Source: JALYRV01 sp035512575 (GTDB taxonomy: Bacteria > Acidobacteriota > Vicinamibacteria > Vicinamibacterales > SCN-69-37). From it: a stretch of 64,000 bases of DNA. The notes beneath the pieces were generated by a model, which made no database searches, was not told the origin of the DNA, and was given only the letters and a program-made list of their open reading frames with translations. Made by a program: the position numbers and the translations under genes. Shown here piece after piece: positions 1-8,391 of the stretch (positions are counted from its first letter, which is position 1; each line of letters begins with the position of its first letter). Location: contig DATKDT010000073.1 of assembly GCA_035512575.1 (NCBI GenBank), forward strand, positions 7,144 to 71,143, in the 5' to 3' direction.

Positions 1-1
1 G

Positions 2-493
2 CGTCTGCTGCACGCGCTGGGCATCCGGCATATCGGCGAGGGCAGCGCCCAGGCGCTGGCGCGCCACTTCGGCTCCATTCCACGCCTGCAGGAGGCCTCG
101 GCCGGGGCCATCGAGCAGGTGCCCGACGTCGGCCCGGTCGTGGCCCGCGCGGTGCGGTCGTTTCTCGACGAGCCGCACAACCAGGCCCTGATGGCGCGGC
201 TCGCCGCGCGCGGCGTGCGCATGGTGGACGATGCCGCGCCGACCGGGCCCGAGGCGCCGCAGATCTTCGCGGGCCAGACGTTCGTCATCACCGGCACGCT
301 GCCGTCGATGTCGCGCGAAGACGCCACGGCGCTCATCACGCGGCTCGGGGGCAAAGTGTCGGGCTCGGTGAGCCGAAAGACTTCCTATCTGGTCGCGGGA
401 GCCGACGCCGGTTCCAAGCTGCAGAAGGCGCAGGAACTGGCCGTCCCGATTCTCGACGAACCCGCCCTGCGCGCCCTGGCCGGCGACTTATAA
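2..493 (+). CDS. ligA: NAD-dependent DNA ligase LigA, C-terminal part
   Basis: The gene enters from the left edge; about 163 residues remain. The visible part starts inside the helix-hairpin-helix region (LLHALGIRHIGEGSAQALA, then VPDVGPVVARAV) and ends with a BRCT domain (FVITGTLPSMSREDA, then KTSYLVAGADAGSK). HhH followed by BRCT at the C-terminus is diagnostic of bacterial LigA, which seals nicks in replication and repair using NAD+. The adenylation and OB-fold domains lie outside the window. The stop codon overlaps the -10 box of the next gene. Confidence 0.95.
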   Translation, partial: RLLHALGIRHIGEGSAQALARHFGSIPRLQEASAGAIEQVPDVGPVVARAVRSFLDEPHNQALMARLAARGVRMVDDAAPTGPEAPQIFAGQTFVITGTLPSMSREDATALITRLGGKVSGSVSRKTSYLVAGADAGSKLQKAQELAVPILDEPALRALAGDL

Positions 494-494
494 T
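489..494 (+). promoter_or_regulatory. -10 box (TATAAT) of the HtrA gene
   Basis: A perfect TATAAT overlaps the ligA stop codon and lies 19 nt before the ATG at 514. No clear -35 hexamer is visible, so the call rests on the hexamer and its position. Confidence 0.55.
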
Positions 495-513
495 CGAGGC
501 ACTGATCGTACCG

Positions 514-1989
514 ATGCGCCGTTTCCTTGCCGTTGCCGTCGTCCTCGTGGCCGTCGTGGCCTTCATGGTTGGGCTGGTTGTCGCCGGCTCCGGCATTCGC
601 ATGCCTGCCGGCCCGCTGATGACGATGTCGAAGGGTGGCGTGGCGGCCGGAACGGCCCCGCTGCAGGCCCCGCCGGCCGTGCTGGCCCCGGCAGGGATGG
701 CGACCGGGATCGACTTCGCGGAAGTGGCGGGGCGGATGAACGCCGCGGTGGTCAACGTCGACGCGAGCTCGCGCTCGGGCCGCGGGCGCCGCGGCGACCT
801 CGATCAGCAGCGCGAGGGCCCCAGGCAGGGGGCCGGCAGCGGCTTCGTCATCGACGCCGACGGCTACATCCTGACGAATTTCCATGTCATCGACGGCGCC
901 GATCGGATCACGATCACGCTGGCCGACGGCCGCGCGCTGCGCGCGCGCGTGGTGGGCACCGACCCGGCGATCGACGTCGCGCTGCTGTCGATCGACGCGG
1001 GCGCCGCGGCGCGGCTTCCGGTCGCGGAGCTCGGCGACTCCGACCGGCTGCGCGTCGGCGAGTGGGTCTGCGCGATCGGCAACCCCCTCGGCTACGTCCA
1101 TTCGGTCACGGTGGGCGTCGTGTCGTTCATCGGGCGCAAGCTCTTCGACCCGAGCCTCGACGACTACATCCAGACCGACGCGGCCATCAATTTCGGCAAC
1201 AGCGGCGGGCCGCTGATCAACGCGCGCGGCGAGGTGGTCGGCATCAACACCGCCATCAGCTCGCAGGCCAACAACATCGGCTTCGCCATTCCGATCAATC
1301 AGGTGCGCGCGGTGCTGCCGCAGCTCAAGAGCCGCGGCCGCGTGGCGCGAGGCTTCATCGGCGTGACGCTCGAGACGCTGACGCCGGCGCTGCAGCGCGC
1401 GCTCGGGCTCACCACCGGGAGCGGCGCGATCGTACAGGAGGTCACGCCCGACACGCCCGCGGAGCGCGCGGGCCTGCGCGTGTACGACGTCATCCGCTCG
1501 GTGGACGGCCATGACGTCGACTCGAGCGACGAGCTCATTCGCGACGTCTCGGGACGCCAGCCCGGCAGCGTCGCGCGGCTGCAGGTGGTGCGCGACGGCC
1601 GCGAGCAGGACGTGCTCGTCAAGCTGACGGAGCGGCCGCTGACCGACGCCGCCGGCGACGATGTCCGGCGGCCCCCGCAGCCGGCCGACAGCACGCAGCC
1701 GCCGCTCGGCCTCGTCGTGCGCAACGTCGACGCGTCGACGACGCAGCGGTATGGCCTGCCGTCGACGCTGACGGGCGTGCTGGTGACGCGCATCGAGCCG
1801 GCCAGCGTCGCGCAGGTGGCCCGCCTGCGCCGGGGCATGGTGATCCTGGAAATCAACCGGCGGCGCATGACGTCGGTCGACGACTACGAGCGCACGATCG
1901 CGCGCGCGCGGCCCGGCGACGTCCTTGCGCTCTACGTGTACGATCCGCTCGCCGAGCAGCGCTCCATCCTTACCATCACGATTGAATGA
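514..1989 (+). CDS. HtrA/DegP-family serine protease with two PDZ domains
   Basis: This is a 491-residue envelope protease. Residues 5-25 form a hydrophobic signal or anchor, so it acts in the periplasm. The trypsin-like domain carries the full triad: His124 in TNFHVID, Asp154 in DPAIDVALL and Ser230 in FGNSGGPL. Two PDZ domains follow, at about 275-370 and 395-490. Such proteases degrade or refold misfolded envelope proteins. Its last four bases overlap the next start as ATGA, coupling it to an NtrC-type regulator. Whether it is soluble (DegP-like) or anchored (DegS-like) cannot be decided; two PDZ domains favour DegP-like. Confidence 0.93.
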   Translation: MRRFLAVAVVLVAVVAFMVGLVVAGSGIRMPAGPLMTMSKGGVAAGTAPLQAPPAVLAPAGMATGIDFAEVAGRMNAAVVNVDASSRSGRGRRGDLDQQREGPRQGAGSGFVIDADGYILTNFHVIDGADRITITLADGRALRARVVGTDPAIDVALLSIDAGAAARLPVAELGDSDRLRVGEWVCAIGNPLGYVHSVTVGVVSFIGRKLFDPSLDDYIQTDAAINFGNSGGPLINARGEVVGINTAISSQANNIGFAIPINQVRAVLPQLKSRGRVARGFIGVTLETLTPALQRALGLTTGSGAIVQEVTPDTPAERAGLRVYDVIRSVDGHDVDSSDELIRDVSGRQPGSVARLQVVRDGREQDVLVKLTERPLTDAAGDDVRRPPQPADSTQPPLGLVVRNVDASTTQRYGLPSTLTGVLVTRIEPASVAQVARLRRGMVILEINRRRMTSVDDYERTIARARPGDVLALYVYDPLAEQRSILTITIE

Positions 1990-3356
1990 AGCCGCGCATC
2001 CTCGTCATCGACGATGAGCAGGGCATCCGCGAGTCCATGCGGATGATCCTCGAATACGAAGGCTACGACGTCCTGCAGGCCGGATCGGCGCAGGAGGGCA
2101 TGACGCTCCTCGCGCGCGAGCATCCGGATCTGGTGTTTCTGGACATCAAGATGCCCGGCATGGACGGGCTCGAAGCGCTCGGCCGCATCAGGGCGGCGCA
2201 CGACGCGCTGCCGGTGGTGATCGTCTCGGGGCATGGCACCGTGAGCACGGCCGTCGAGGCGACGCGCAAGGGCGCGTTCGACTTCATCGAGAAGCCGCTC
2301 GAGCGCGAGCGCGTGCTGCTGACCATCCGCAACGCGCTCGACCAGAGCCGGCTGCGCGACGAGAACGTCACCCTGAAGCGCGCCGTCGAAGTGCGCCACC
2401 AGATGGTGGGCGAGAGCGCCGGCATGCGCGCCGTCATGGAGCAGGTCGGCCGCGCCGCGCCCAGCAACGCCACGGTGCTGATCCTGGGCGAGAGCGGCGT
2501 CGGCAAGGAGCTGATCGCCCGCGCTATCCACCGCAACTCCAACCGCGCGCGCGAACGGTTCGTGCAGGTCAACTGCGCGGCGATTCCCGAGGAGCTGATC
2601 GAGTCCGAGCTGTTCGGGCACGAGAAGGGATCGTTCACGGGCGCCACCGAGAAGCAGATCGGCAAGTTCGAGCAGGCCGACAAGGGCACGATCTTTCTCG
2701 ACGAGGTCGGCGACATGAGTGCGAAGACGCAGGCCAAGGTGCTGCGCGTGCTGCAGGAAGGCGAGGTCGAGCGGCTCGGGTCGGCGCGCACCATCAAGGT
2801 CGACGTGCGCGTGATCGCGGCCACCAACAAGGATCTGGAAGAGGAGATCGCGCAGAACCGCTTCCGCGAGGACCTGTACTACCGGCTGAAGGTCATTCCG
2901 ATTGCGGTGCCGCCGCTGCGCGATCGCCCGCAGGACACGCCGCTGCTCATCCGGCACTTCGCGGATCTGTTCAGCCGCGACAACAACCGCAAGCCCGCGC
3001 GCTTCACGCCCGCGGCCATGGACCTGCTGCAGAACCACCGCTGGAAGGGCAACGTGCGCGAGCTGCGCAACACCGTGGAGCGGCTGATCATCATGTCGCC
3101 CGGCGACACGGTGGACGTGCCCGACGTGCGCGGCGTGCTGCGCGTGGAGCCCGGCTCCAGCGCCGACCAGGCGCAGGGCGACAAGCCCGGTACGCTGCGC
3201 GGGTTCAAGGAAACGGCCGAGCGCGCGTTCCTAGTGGACAAGCTCCGCGAACACAACTGGAACATCTCGAAGACCGCCGAGGTCATCGACACGCCGCGCA
3301 GCAATCTCTACAAGAAGCTCGAGCAGTACGGGATCAAGCAAGAAGCGGACGGATAG
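1986..3356 (+). CDS. Sigma-54-dependent response regulator, NtrC family
   Basis: The 456-residue protein has three domains. The receiver (1-120) has the acidic pair Asp9-Asp10 and phospho-acceptor Asp53 in VFLDIKMPG. The AAA+ domain (about 140-370) has Walker A GESGVGKE, the sigma-54 loop written GSFTGA rather than GAFTGA, and Walker B TIFLDEVGD. The C-terminal helix-turn-helix (TAEVIDTPRSNLYKKL) binds DNA. It would activate RpoN promoters when phosphorylated. The start overlaps the protease stop as ATGA. No histidine kinase is adjacent, so its signal is unknown. Confidence 0.94.
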   Translation: MKPRILVIDDEQGIRESMRMILEYEGYDVLQAGSAQEGMTLLAREHPDLVFLDIKMPGMDGLEALGRIRAAHDALPVVIVSGHGTVSTAVEATRKGAFDFIEKPLERERVLLTIRNALDQSRLRDENVTLKRAVEVRHQMVGESAGMRAVMEQVGRAAPSNATVLILGESGVGKELIARAIHRNSNRARERFVQVNCAAIPEELIESELFGHEKGSFTGATEKQIGKFEQADKGTIFLDEVGDMSAKTQAKVLRVLQEGEVERLGSARTIKVDVRVIAATNKDLEEEIAQNRFREDLYYRLKVIPIAVPPLRDRPQDTPLLIRHFADLFSRDNNRKPARFTPAAMDLLQNHRWKGNVRELRNTVERLIIMSPGDTVDVPDVRGVLRVEPGSSADQAQGDKPGTLRGFKETAERAFLVDKLREHNWNISKTAEVIDTPRSNLYKKLEQYGIKQEADG

Positions 3357-3359
3357 GGG

Positions 3360-3498
3360 CTGGTTGTCGGTTGTGGGTTGCCGGTTGTCGGTGTGAGCCG
3401 GCCGCCACAACGGGCGGCCGGCTAGTCTCGATTAGCCGCGCGAGCGTTGTGTCGCGTGGCTCTCACCGGCAACCGGTTACCGGCTACCGGCAACCGAC
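3360..3498. repeat. Heptamer array - hairpin - inverted heptamer array
   Basis: About five 7-bp units of the GGTTGTC/GGTTGCC type run from 3362 to 3396. An 11-bp perfect stem follows (3396-3406 with 3413-3423, loop of 6). After 39 bp, five heptamers in the opposite sense (CAACCGG, TTACCGG, CTACCGG type) fill 3463-3497. The stem has no T-run on either side, so it is not a clear terminator. The right array occupies the -35 region of rnpB. An element with the same plan lies at 60118-60227. Confidence 0.8.
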
Positions 3499-3501
3499 TG
3501 G

Positions 3502-3507
3502 TATCAT
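3502..3507 (+). promoter_or_regulatory. -10 box (TATCAT) of rnpB
   Basis: TATCAT ends 8 nt before the predicted 5' end of RNase P RNA at 3515, the normal distance from a -10 box to the transcription start. The -35 region falls inside the heptamer array. Confidence 0.6.
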
Positions 3508-3514
3508 TGACCTG

Positions 3515-3947
3515 CTGCAGTGATCCAGACAACCGCCCGCCGTAGCTCGCGCAAGCGAGCGAAGGTGGGAGGAAAGTCCGAACTCCGATGGGCAGTGCGC
3601 CGGGTAACGCCCGGTCAGGGCAACCTGAAGGACAGTGGCACAGAAAACACACCGCTGACGTCCGCCGCAAGGCGGGCAAGCAAGGGTGAAAAGGTGCGGT
3701 AAGAGCGCACCGCGCCGGCCGTAAGGCTCGGCGGCAGGCAAAACCCCGCACGGAGCAAGGCCAAATAGGGAAGTGTGGACCATAGCCCGCAAGGGCGATG
3801 GTCCAAAAGGACGGCCCGTCCGAGACTTCCGGGTAGGCTGCTCGAGCCTGGCAGTAATGCCAGGCCTAGAGGAATGGTTGTCGTCCGCCGAAGCTGGCCG
3901 CAAGGCCAGCGTAGGTGGAACAGAATTCGGCTTACGGATCGCTGTAG
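3515..3947 (+). ncRNA. rnpB: RNase P RNA, bacterial class A
   Basis: This is the catalytic RNA that matures tRNA 5' ends. The conserved core is plainly present: GAGGAAAGTCCGAACTCC near the 5' end, a GGCACAGAAAACA-type block, GGTAAGAGCGCACCG, GGAGCAAGGCCAAATAGGG, GGGTAGGCTGCTCGAGCC, AGAGGAATGGTTGTC, and ACAGAATTCGGCTTAC at the 3' side. Helix P1 fixes the ends: 3515-3526 pairs with 3936-3947 over 12 bp with G-U wobbles. The length of about 433 nt is at the upper end for type A, explained by extended stems. Any open frame through this interval is fortuitous. Confidence 0.97.
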
Positions 3948-3950
3948 CCT

Positions 3951-3956
3951 TACAAT
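3951..3956 (+). promoter_or_regulatory. -10-like box (TACAAT) before the amidohydrolase
   Basis: TACAAT lies 8 nt before the ATG at 3965 and just after the rnpB P1 helix. Transcription from it would begin at or next to the start codon, giving a leaderless message; no Shine-Dalgarno sequence is visible. Confidence 0.4.
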
Positions 3957-3964
3957 CTCCTTTC

Positions 3965-5155
3965 ATGCGTCAGCACATCTGCGTTCTGGGCGCCGCCGCG
4001 CTCGTGGTCTCGACATCCGTGCTCGCAGGCCAGGGCCGCGGGCAGGGCCAGGGCGTGCCGCCGCTGCCCAATGGCGAGTGCCCGCCCGGGCATACCCTCG
4101 TGCGCATCGGGCGCTGCCAGGCGCCCGAGGTGCCGCCGCCCAGCATTCTCGACTACCGGCCGACATCCACGCTCGTCGTCGACGAGCATGTGGTTCCGAA
4201 GGCGAAGTTCCCGGTCGTCGACATCCACAGCCACCAGACGGCGACCGCCGGGAACATGCCGCAGCTGATCGCGGAGATGGACGCGCTGAACCTCCGTGTG
4301 CTCAACAATCTGAGCGGCGGCAGCGGCGCCGAGCTGAAGGCGAAAGTCGACACGATCCGCAGTAGCCCCTACAAGGACCGTTTCACCGTCTTCGCCAGTC
4401 CCGACTTCCGCGGCGTCGCGCCCGGCTGGGGCGCGAAAGCGGCCGCCCAGCTCGAGGAGGATGTGCGCAACGGCGCCATCGGCCTCAAGATCTTCAAGAA
4501 CCTCGGCATGACAGCCACGCGGGCCGACGGCTCGCGCCTCGCCGTGGACGATGCGGAGCTCGATCCGCTCTGGGCGGCCGCCGGCCGGCTCAACGTGCCG
4601 GTGCTGATTCATGTCGGCGAGCCGCCGACCTTCTTCCAGCCGCCCGACTACACCAACGAGCGGTGGCTCGAGCTCGCGCTGTTTCCCAGCCGCCGCAACT
4701 ACGATCCGTCGAAGGTGAAGTTCGAGCAGCTGATCGCCGAGCGCGATCGCATGTTCGCGAAGCACCCGAAGACGCGGTTCATCGCCGCGCATTTCGGCTA
4801 TCACGGCCACGACCTGAAGACGGCCGCGGCGCTGCTCGATCGGCTGCCGAACGTCTATCTCGAAGTGGCGGCCGTGCTCTACGAATTCGGCCGCCAGCCG
4901 CGCACCGCCGCCGCCTTCTTCACGAAGTACCAGGATCGCGTGATGTTCGGCAAGGACACGTACGCGCCGGCGGAATACCCGTATTACTGGCGCGTGTTCG
5001 AAACGGGCGACGAGTACTTCGACTATTACCGCGACTATCACGCGTTCTGGAAGCTGTACGGGATGGACCTGTCCGACGCGGTGCTGCGCAAGCTGTATTA
5101 CGGCACGGCGCTGGCCGTGACGCCCGGACTGCCGCGCGACGGATGGCCCCGCTAG
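3965..5155 (+). CDS. Secreted amidohydrolase (amidohydrolase-2 / TIM-barrel metal hydrolase)
   Basis: The 396-residue protein starts at ATG 3965; a longer frame would run back into rnpB. Residues 1-21 are a signal peptide ending STSVLAG. A short proline-rich, Cys-containing segment follows, then the barrel. Metal ligands are visible as His87 and His89 in VVDIHSHQ, a later LIHVGEPP and IAAHFGYHGHD, and an Asp near MFGKDTYAP. Amidohydrolase-2 members are hydrolases or decarboxylases of cyclic or aromatic substrates. The substrate here cannot be read from sequence. Confidence 0.85.
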   Translation: MRQHICVLGAAALVVSTSVLAGQGRGQGQGVPPLPNGECPPGHTLVRIGRCQAPEVPPPSILDYRPTSTLVVDEHVVPKAKFPVVDIHSHQTATAGNMPQLIAEMDALNLRVLNNLSGGSGAELKAKVDTIRSSPYKDRFTVFASPDFRGVAPGWGAKAAAQLEEDVRNGAIGLKIFKNLGMTATRADGSRLAVDDAELDPLWAAAGRLNVPVLIHVGEPPTFFQPPDYTNERWLELALFPSRRNYDPSKVKFEQLIAERDRMFAKHPKTRFIAAHFGYHGHDLKTAAALLDRLPNVYLEVAAVLYEFGRQPRTAAAFFTKYQDRVMFGKDTYAPAEYPYYWRVFETGDEYFDYYRDYHAFWKLYGMDLSDAVLRKLYYGTALAVTPGLPRDGWPR

Positions 5156-5157
5156 CC

Positions 5158-6120
5158 ATGCGCCGCTGCCTCGTCACCGGCGGCGCGGGCTTCATCGGCT
5201 CGCATCTCGCCGCGGCGCTGGCGGCCCGCGGCGACCGCGTGCGCATCGCCGACGACTTCTCGACCGGCTACCACCACAACCTGGCCGTCAATCCCGGCGC
5301 GGAGTTCCTCGAAGGGGACCTCGCGGATCCGGCGTTCGCCGCGCGTGCCGTCGACGGCATGGCGCTCGTCTTTCACCAGGCCGCGATTCCGTCCGTGCCG
5401 CGTTCGGTGAAGGACCCGGTCGCGTCGCATCGCGCCAACATCGACGCCACGCTCAACGTGCTCGAGGCGTCCCGCCGCGCCGGCGTGCGGCGCGTCGTGT
5501 ACGCCGCATCCTCGTCGGCCTACGGCGATACGCCGGTGCTGCCGAAACACGAAGACATGCCGCCCAATCCGCAGTCGCCCTACGCGCTGCAGAAGCTCGT
5601 GGGCGAACAGTACGGGCAGCTGTTCACGCGACTCTACGGGCTCGAGACCGTTTCGATCCGTTATTTCAACGTCTTCGGGCCGCGACAGGATCCGACGTCG
5701 GCCTACTCCGGCGTGATCTCGCAGTTCGCCAGGGCGCTGCTCGACGGCCGGCCGCCCACCATCTACGGCGACGGCGGGCAGACGCGCGACTTCACGTACA
5801 TCGACAACGTCGTCGACGGCGTGCTGCGCGCGGCGGATGCGCCGGGCGCAAGCGGGGAAGTGATGAACGTCGCGACCGGCGGCCGCATCTCGCTGCTCGA
5901 GCTGTTCGCCGCCATGAAGCGCATCACCGGCGCGAACGTCGAGCCGATCTTCACCGATGCGCGGCCTGGCGACGTGCGCGACTCGCAGGCCGACATCTCC
6001 AAGGCGAAGCGCCTGCTCGGCTACGAGCCGGTCGTGCCGTTCGAAGAGGGCCTGCGCCGCACGATACACTGGTATCGCGAGTCGATATCGACGCAGCCCG
6101 CACCCGCGTCGAAAGCCTAG
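5158..6120 (+). CDS. NAD-dependent nucleotide-sugar epimerase/dehydratase (extended SDR)
   Basis: The 320-residue Rossmann enzyme starts at ATG 5158, two bases after the previous stop; an in-frame ATG at 5143 would add five atypical residues. The cofactor motif is TGGAGFIGSHLA at the N-terminus, and the catalytic set is SSSAYG plus YALQK. The FNVFGPRQDP block and YIDNVV place it with UDP-glucose/UDP-GlcNAc 4-epimerases of the GalE/WbpP type. It probably supplies a UDP-sugar for surface polysaccharide. Its stop TAG lies in a CTAG shared with the convergent gene. Confidence 0.88.
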   Translation: MRRCLVTGGAGFIGSHLAAALAARGDRVRIADDFSTGYHHNLAVNPGAEFLEGDLADPAFAARAVDGMALVFHQAAIPSVPRSVKDPVASHRANIDATLNVLEASRRAGVRRVVYAASSSAYGDTPVLPKHEDMPPNPQSPYALQKLVGEQYGQLFTRLYGLETVSIRYFNVFGPRQDPTSAYSGVISQFARALLDGRPPTIYGDGGQTRDFTYIDNVVDGVLRAADAPGASGEVMNVATGGRISLLELFAAMKRITGANVEPIFTDARPGDVRDSQADISKAKRLLGYEPVVPFEEGLRRTIHWYRESISTQPAPASKA

Positions 6121-6680
6121 AAGGCGATCCGCGCGCGAATGGCGCGCGGGGCGATGCTCAGCGTAAGCCGTGTGCCGCGCCCGCCGCGCGCCGCGCGGTT
6201 CGCGTCGAAGATCGTGTCACGCCCCTTGACACCCGCGTCGATGGCCCACCCCAGCCCCGCGCCAATGAGCGGGAGCCCCACGAGCGCCGCGGACGATACG
6301 GTTTCACACAGGCTCTGCAAGAAATCGTTCGCGCAGTCCCTGCTGGCGACGACCAGCACGCCCACGCCCAATCCGGCAAGAGCGCCGGTAAGCGCTCCGT
6401 TTCCGGCGCCGTCAGGCTTCTGCACCTTGGCAATGTCTGCCATTGCGAGCGTGAGCGGGCCGGAGCGGGTGGCGACAATCATCGACGTACCGGTGATGGC
6501 GCCTGCGGTGCCCTCGATGCTCTCGCCCCCCGACGTCGTCACGAACACGATCGCGCCGCGCCGGACCTTGCGGGCCCACTCGGGCGCCTCGGTCTGTGCC
6601 GCCACGGCGGCCGGCAGGCTGAGAGAGGCAGACATCAGCAGGATGGTCACTGTGACTGGACGAATGGATGTTCTTGTCAT
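6117..6680 (-). CDS. Exported hypothetical protein, paralogue A
   Basis: The 187-residue protein has an N-terminal signal peptide ending AAVAAQ. The mature part begins APEWARKVRRG, then GESIEGTAGAITGTSM and AKVQKPDGAGNGALTGAL. A Gly/Ala-rich hydrophobic stretch follows (about 95-150), then GWAIDAGVKGRDTIFDANR and a terminal ARIAF. It is clearly homologous to the next minus-strand protein. The first mature segment resembles a small beta domain and the middle a glycine-zipper-like membrane segment. No function is assigned; the C-terminal Phe would suit an envelope protein. It converges on the epimerase with a 4-bp overlap. Confidence 0.75.
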   Translation of the reverse strand: MTRTSIRPVTVTILLMSASLSLPAAVAAQTEAPEWARKVRRGAIVFVTTSGGESIEGTAGAITGTSMIVATRSGPLTLAMADIAKVQKPDGAGNGALTGALAGLGVGVLVVASRDCANDFLQSLCETVSSAALVGLPLIGAGLGWAIDAGVKGRDTIFDANRAARGGRGTRLTLSIAPRAIRARIAF

Positions 6681-6807
6681 GCGAACCAGTGACGGAACGG
6701 CGCTGACTTGTTACAGACGTGATGTCGCTGTTCAGAGAGAGGGCGCCGGCGTATCAATGCGCCGGCGCTTCGAGATCCTCAAGCGCCTGACCATGAAGGC
6801 CTGGACT

Positions 6808-7353
6808 CTAGAACGCGATACGCGCGTGGATCGTTCTCGGACCGAAGCCGAGCGCGACGCGCCTGCCGCCCTTGTCTCGCTTCACGTCAAAGATCGTGTC
6901 ACGGCCCCTGATGGCCGCATCGATGGCCCATCCTATCCCCGCGCCTATGGCTGGAACGACGATGAGGTTGCCGCCGAACGCGGCGGCTTGACAGGTGGGC
7001 GCAATAAGGTCTGAGCCGCAGTCGGTTGTGGCGAACGACAGGACGCCCCCGAGCAGGCCCACCAAAGCGCCGTTCATCGCGCCGTTGGCTGCCGAGTCCG
7101 GTTTCTGCACCTTCGCTACATCGTCCAGGAGTACTGTCCGCTGGCCCGAGCGGGTGGAAACGACCATCGACGTGCTGGTGATCTGGCCTGCAGTGCCATC
7201 CACGCTCTCACCAGCCGAGGTCGTCACGTAAATGGGCGCGCCAGTCCGCACCTTGCGGGCCCAGTCGGGAACGGTGGTTTGTGCCAGGGCCGCCGAAGGC
7301 ACGGCCAGGCCCAGTAGGACGAGAGTGATGTTCACTGTGGTTGTTTTCGTCAT
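6808..7353 (-). CDS. Exported hypothetical protein, paralogue B
   Basis: The 181-residue protein duplicates its neighbour: signal peptide ending AALAQ, then VPDWARKVRTG, GESVDGTAGQITSTSM, AKVQKPDSAANGAMNGAL, GWAIDAAIRGRDTIFDVKR and the shared end ARIAF. The glycine-rich middle is more divergent but keeps Cys residues at similar places. 127 bp separate it from paralogue A, which lies downstream in the same direction, so the two may be co-transcribed. No known family is recognised. Confidence 0.75.
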   Translation of the reverse strand: MTKTTTVNITLVLLGLAVPSAALAQTTVPDWARKVRTGAPIYVTTSAGESVDGTAGQITSTSMVVSTRSGQRTVLLDDVAKVQKPDSAANGAMNGALVGLLGGVLSFATTDCGSDLIAPTCQAAAFGGNLIVVPAIGAGIGWAIDAAIRGRDTIFDVKRDKGGRRVALGFGPRTIHARIAF

Positions 7354-7401
7354 AGGGCGTAGTGAAGGGATCTCCGGAGAGCGTTACGGCCCGCAATCGG
7401 G

Positions 7402-7407
7402 CATAAT
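7402..7407 (+). promoter_or_regulatory. -10-like box (CATAAT)
   Basis: CATAAT ends 12 nt before the ATG at 7420 in an otherwise GC-rich spacer. It fits a short-leader promoter like others in the window. No -35 is evident. Confidence 0.4.
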
Positions 7408-7419
7408 CGCCGTCATTCG

Positions 7420-8289
7420 ATGACCCCACCCAGCCGGCCCCACTCCCGCCTTCTGGCCGCGCTCTGTCTCTGCCTCGGCGCGGTCGCGCTGCACGCCGCC
7501 CAGCCCGCGCCGCTCGACGTCATGTCCTTCAACATCCGCTACGGCACGGCGAACGACGGCGAGAACAGCTGGCCGGCGCGCCGCGGGCTCCTCTTCGACG
7601 TCATACGGGAACAGAACACCGACGTCATCGGCCTGCAGGAGGCGCTCGACTTCCAGATCGACGAGATCGTCGCCGCGGCGCTGTCGTACGCGGTCGTCGG
7701 CGTCGGGCGCGACGATGGGGCAAGAAAAGGCGAGTATGCGGCCATCCTGTTCCGGAAGGACCGCCTGCACGTCGCGGCTTCCGGCACGTTCTGGTTCTCG
7801 GATACGCCTGAAACGGTGGCGTCGAAGACGTGGGGCAACCGCATCACGCGCATCTGCACGTGGGCGCGCCTCGTCGACCGCGACGGCCGCGCGTTCTGGG
7901 TCTACAACGTGCACCTCGATCACGAGTCGCAGCCGTCGCGCGTGAAGAGCGTGGCGCTGCTGCGCGAGCGCATCGACGCCCGCGCGTTTCCGGGCGAGCC
8001 GGTGATAGTCACGGGCGACTTCAACGTCGGCGAAGCGAATCCCGCGCTCGGCGCGTTGACGGCCGGCGGCGCGTTCGTGGACACGTTCCGCGTGGCGCAC
8101 CCGGACGAGAAGACCGCGGGTACATTCACCGGCTTCCGTTACGGGCAGACGGGCGGCGACAAGATCGACTACATCTTCGTGCAGCCGGGCGCAGCCGTCC
8201 TCTCGGCCGCCATCGTCCGGACGAGCCGCGACAACCGCTATCCGTCCGACCACTTCCCGGTGGCCGCGCGCGTCGCGTTCGGCAACTGA
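7420..8289 (+). CDS. Secreted endonuclease/exonuclease/phosphatase (EEP) family hydrolase
   Basis: The 289-residue protein has a signal peptide (to about residue 27, ending LHAAQ). EEP active-site motifs follow in order: MSFNIRYG (Asn), GLQEA (metal-binding Glu), YNVHLDH (His), TGDFNVG (Asp, Asn), DKIDYIFV, and the terminal SDHFPV with the catalytic Asp-His pair. All catalytic residues look intact. EEP enzymes cleave phosphodiesters or phosphoesters in DNA, lipids or inositol phosphates. Secretion and similarity to the YafD/sphingomyelinase-like branch suggest an extracytoplasmic substrate, which is not determined. Confidence 0.9.
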   Translation: MTPPSRPHSRLLAALCLCLGAVALHAAQPAPLDVMSFNIRYGTANDGENSWPARRGLLFDVIREQNTDVIGLQEALDFQIDEIVAAALSYAVVGVGRDDGARKGEYAAILFRKDRLHVAASGTFWFSDTPETVASKTWGNRITRICTWARLVDRDGRAFWVYNVHLDHESQPSRVKSVALLRERIDARAFPGEPVIVTGDFNVGEANPALGALTAGGAFVDTFRVAHPDEKTAGTFTGFRYGQTGGDKIDYIFVQPGAAVLSAAIVRTSRDNRYPSDHFPVAARVAFGN

Positions 8290-8370
8290 CGGCATGTCAC
8301 TGGCGTCCCACACGCGCGTAGGAGCGTACGTCGCTGTCAAGATGGTGCCGGCGCGGCTGGTCGACGGCGA

Positions 8371-8376
8371 TATACT
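8371..8376 (+). promoter_or_regulatory. -10 box (TATACT) of the first kinase
   Basis: TATACT lies 15 nt before the GTG start at 8392. No convincing -35 hexamer is seen. Confidence 0.5.
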
Positions 8377-8391
8377 CCCGGAACCCGCATA

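Noticed and set aside
385..1512. Long antisense frame opposite the HtrA gene
   Set aside because: Arg/Ala/His-rich composition typical of antisense frames in high-GC DNA; the plus-strand protein has an intact catalytic triad.
3396..3423. Hairpin as a rho-independent terminator of the NtrC-type gene
   Set aside because: The stem is strong but neither side has a T-run; it is better explained as the centre of the heptamer element.
3773..3964. In-frame N-terminal extension of the amidohydrolase
   Set aside because: It lies entirely inside RNase P RNA; the signal peptide begins at ATG 3965.
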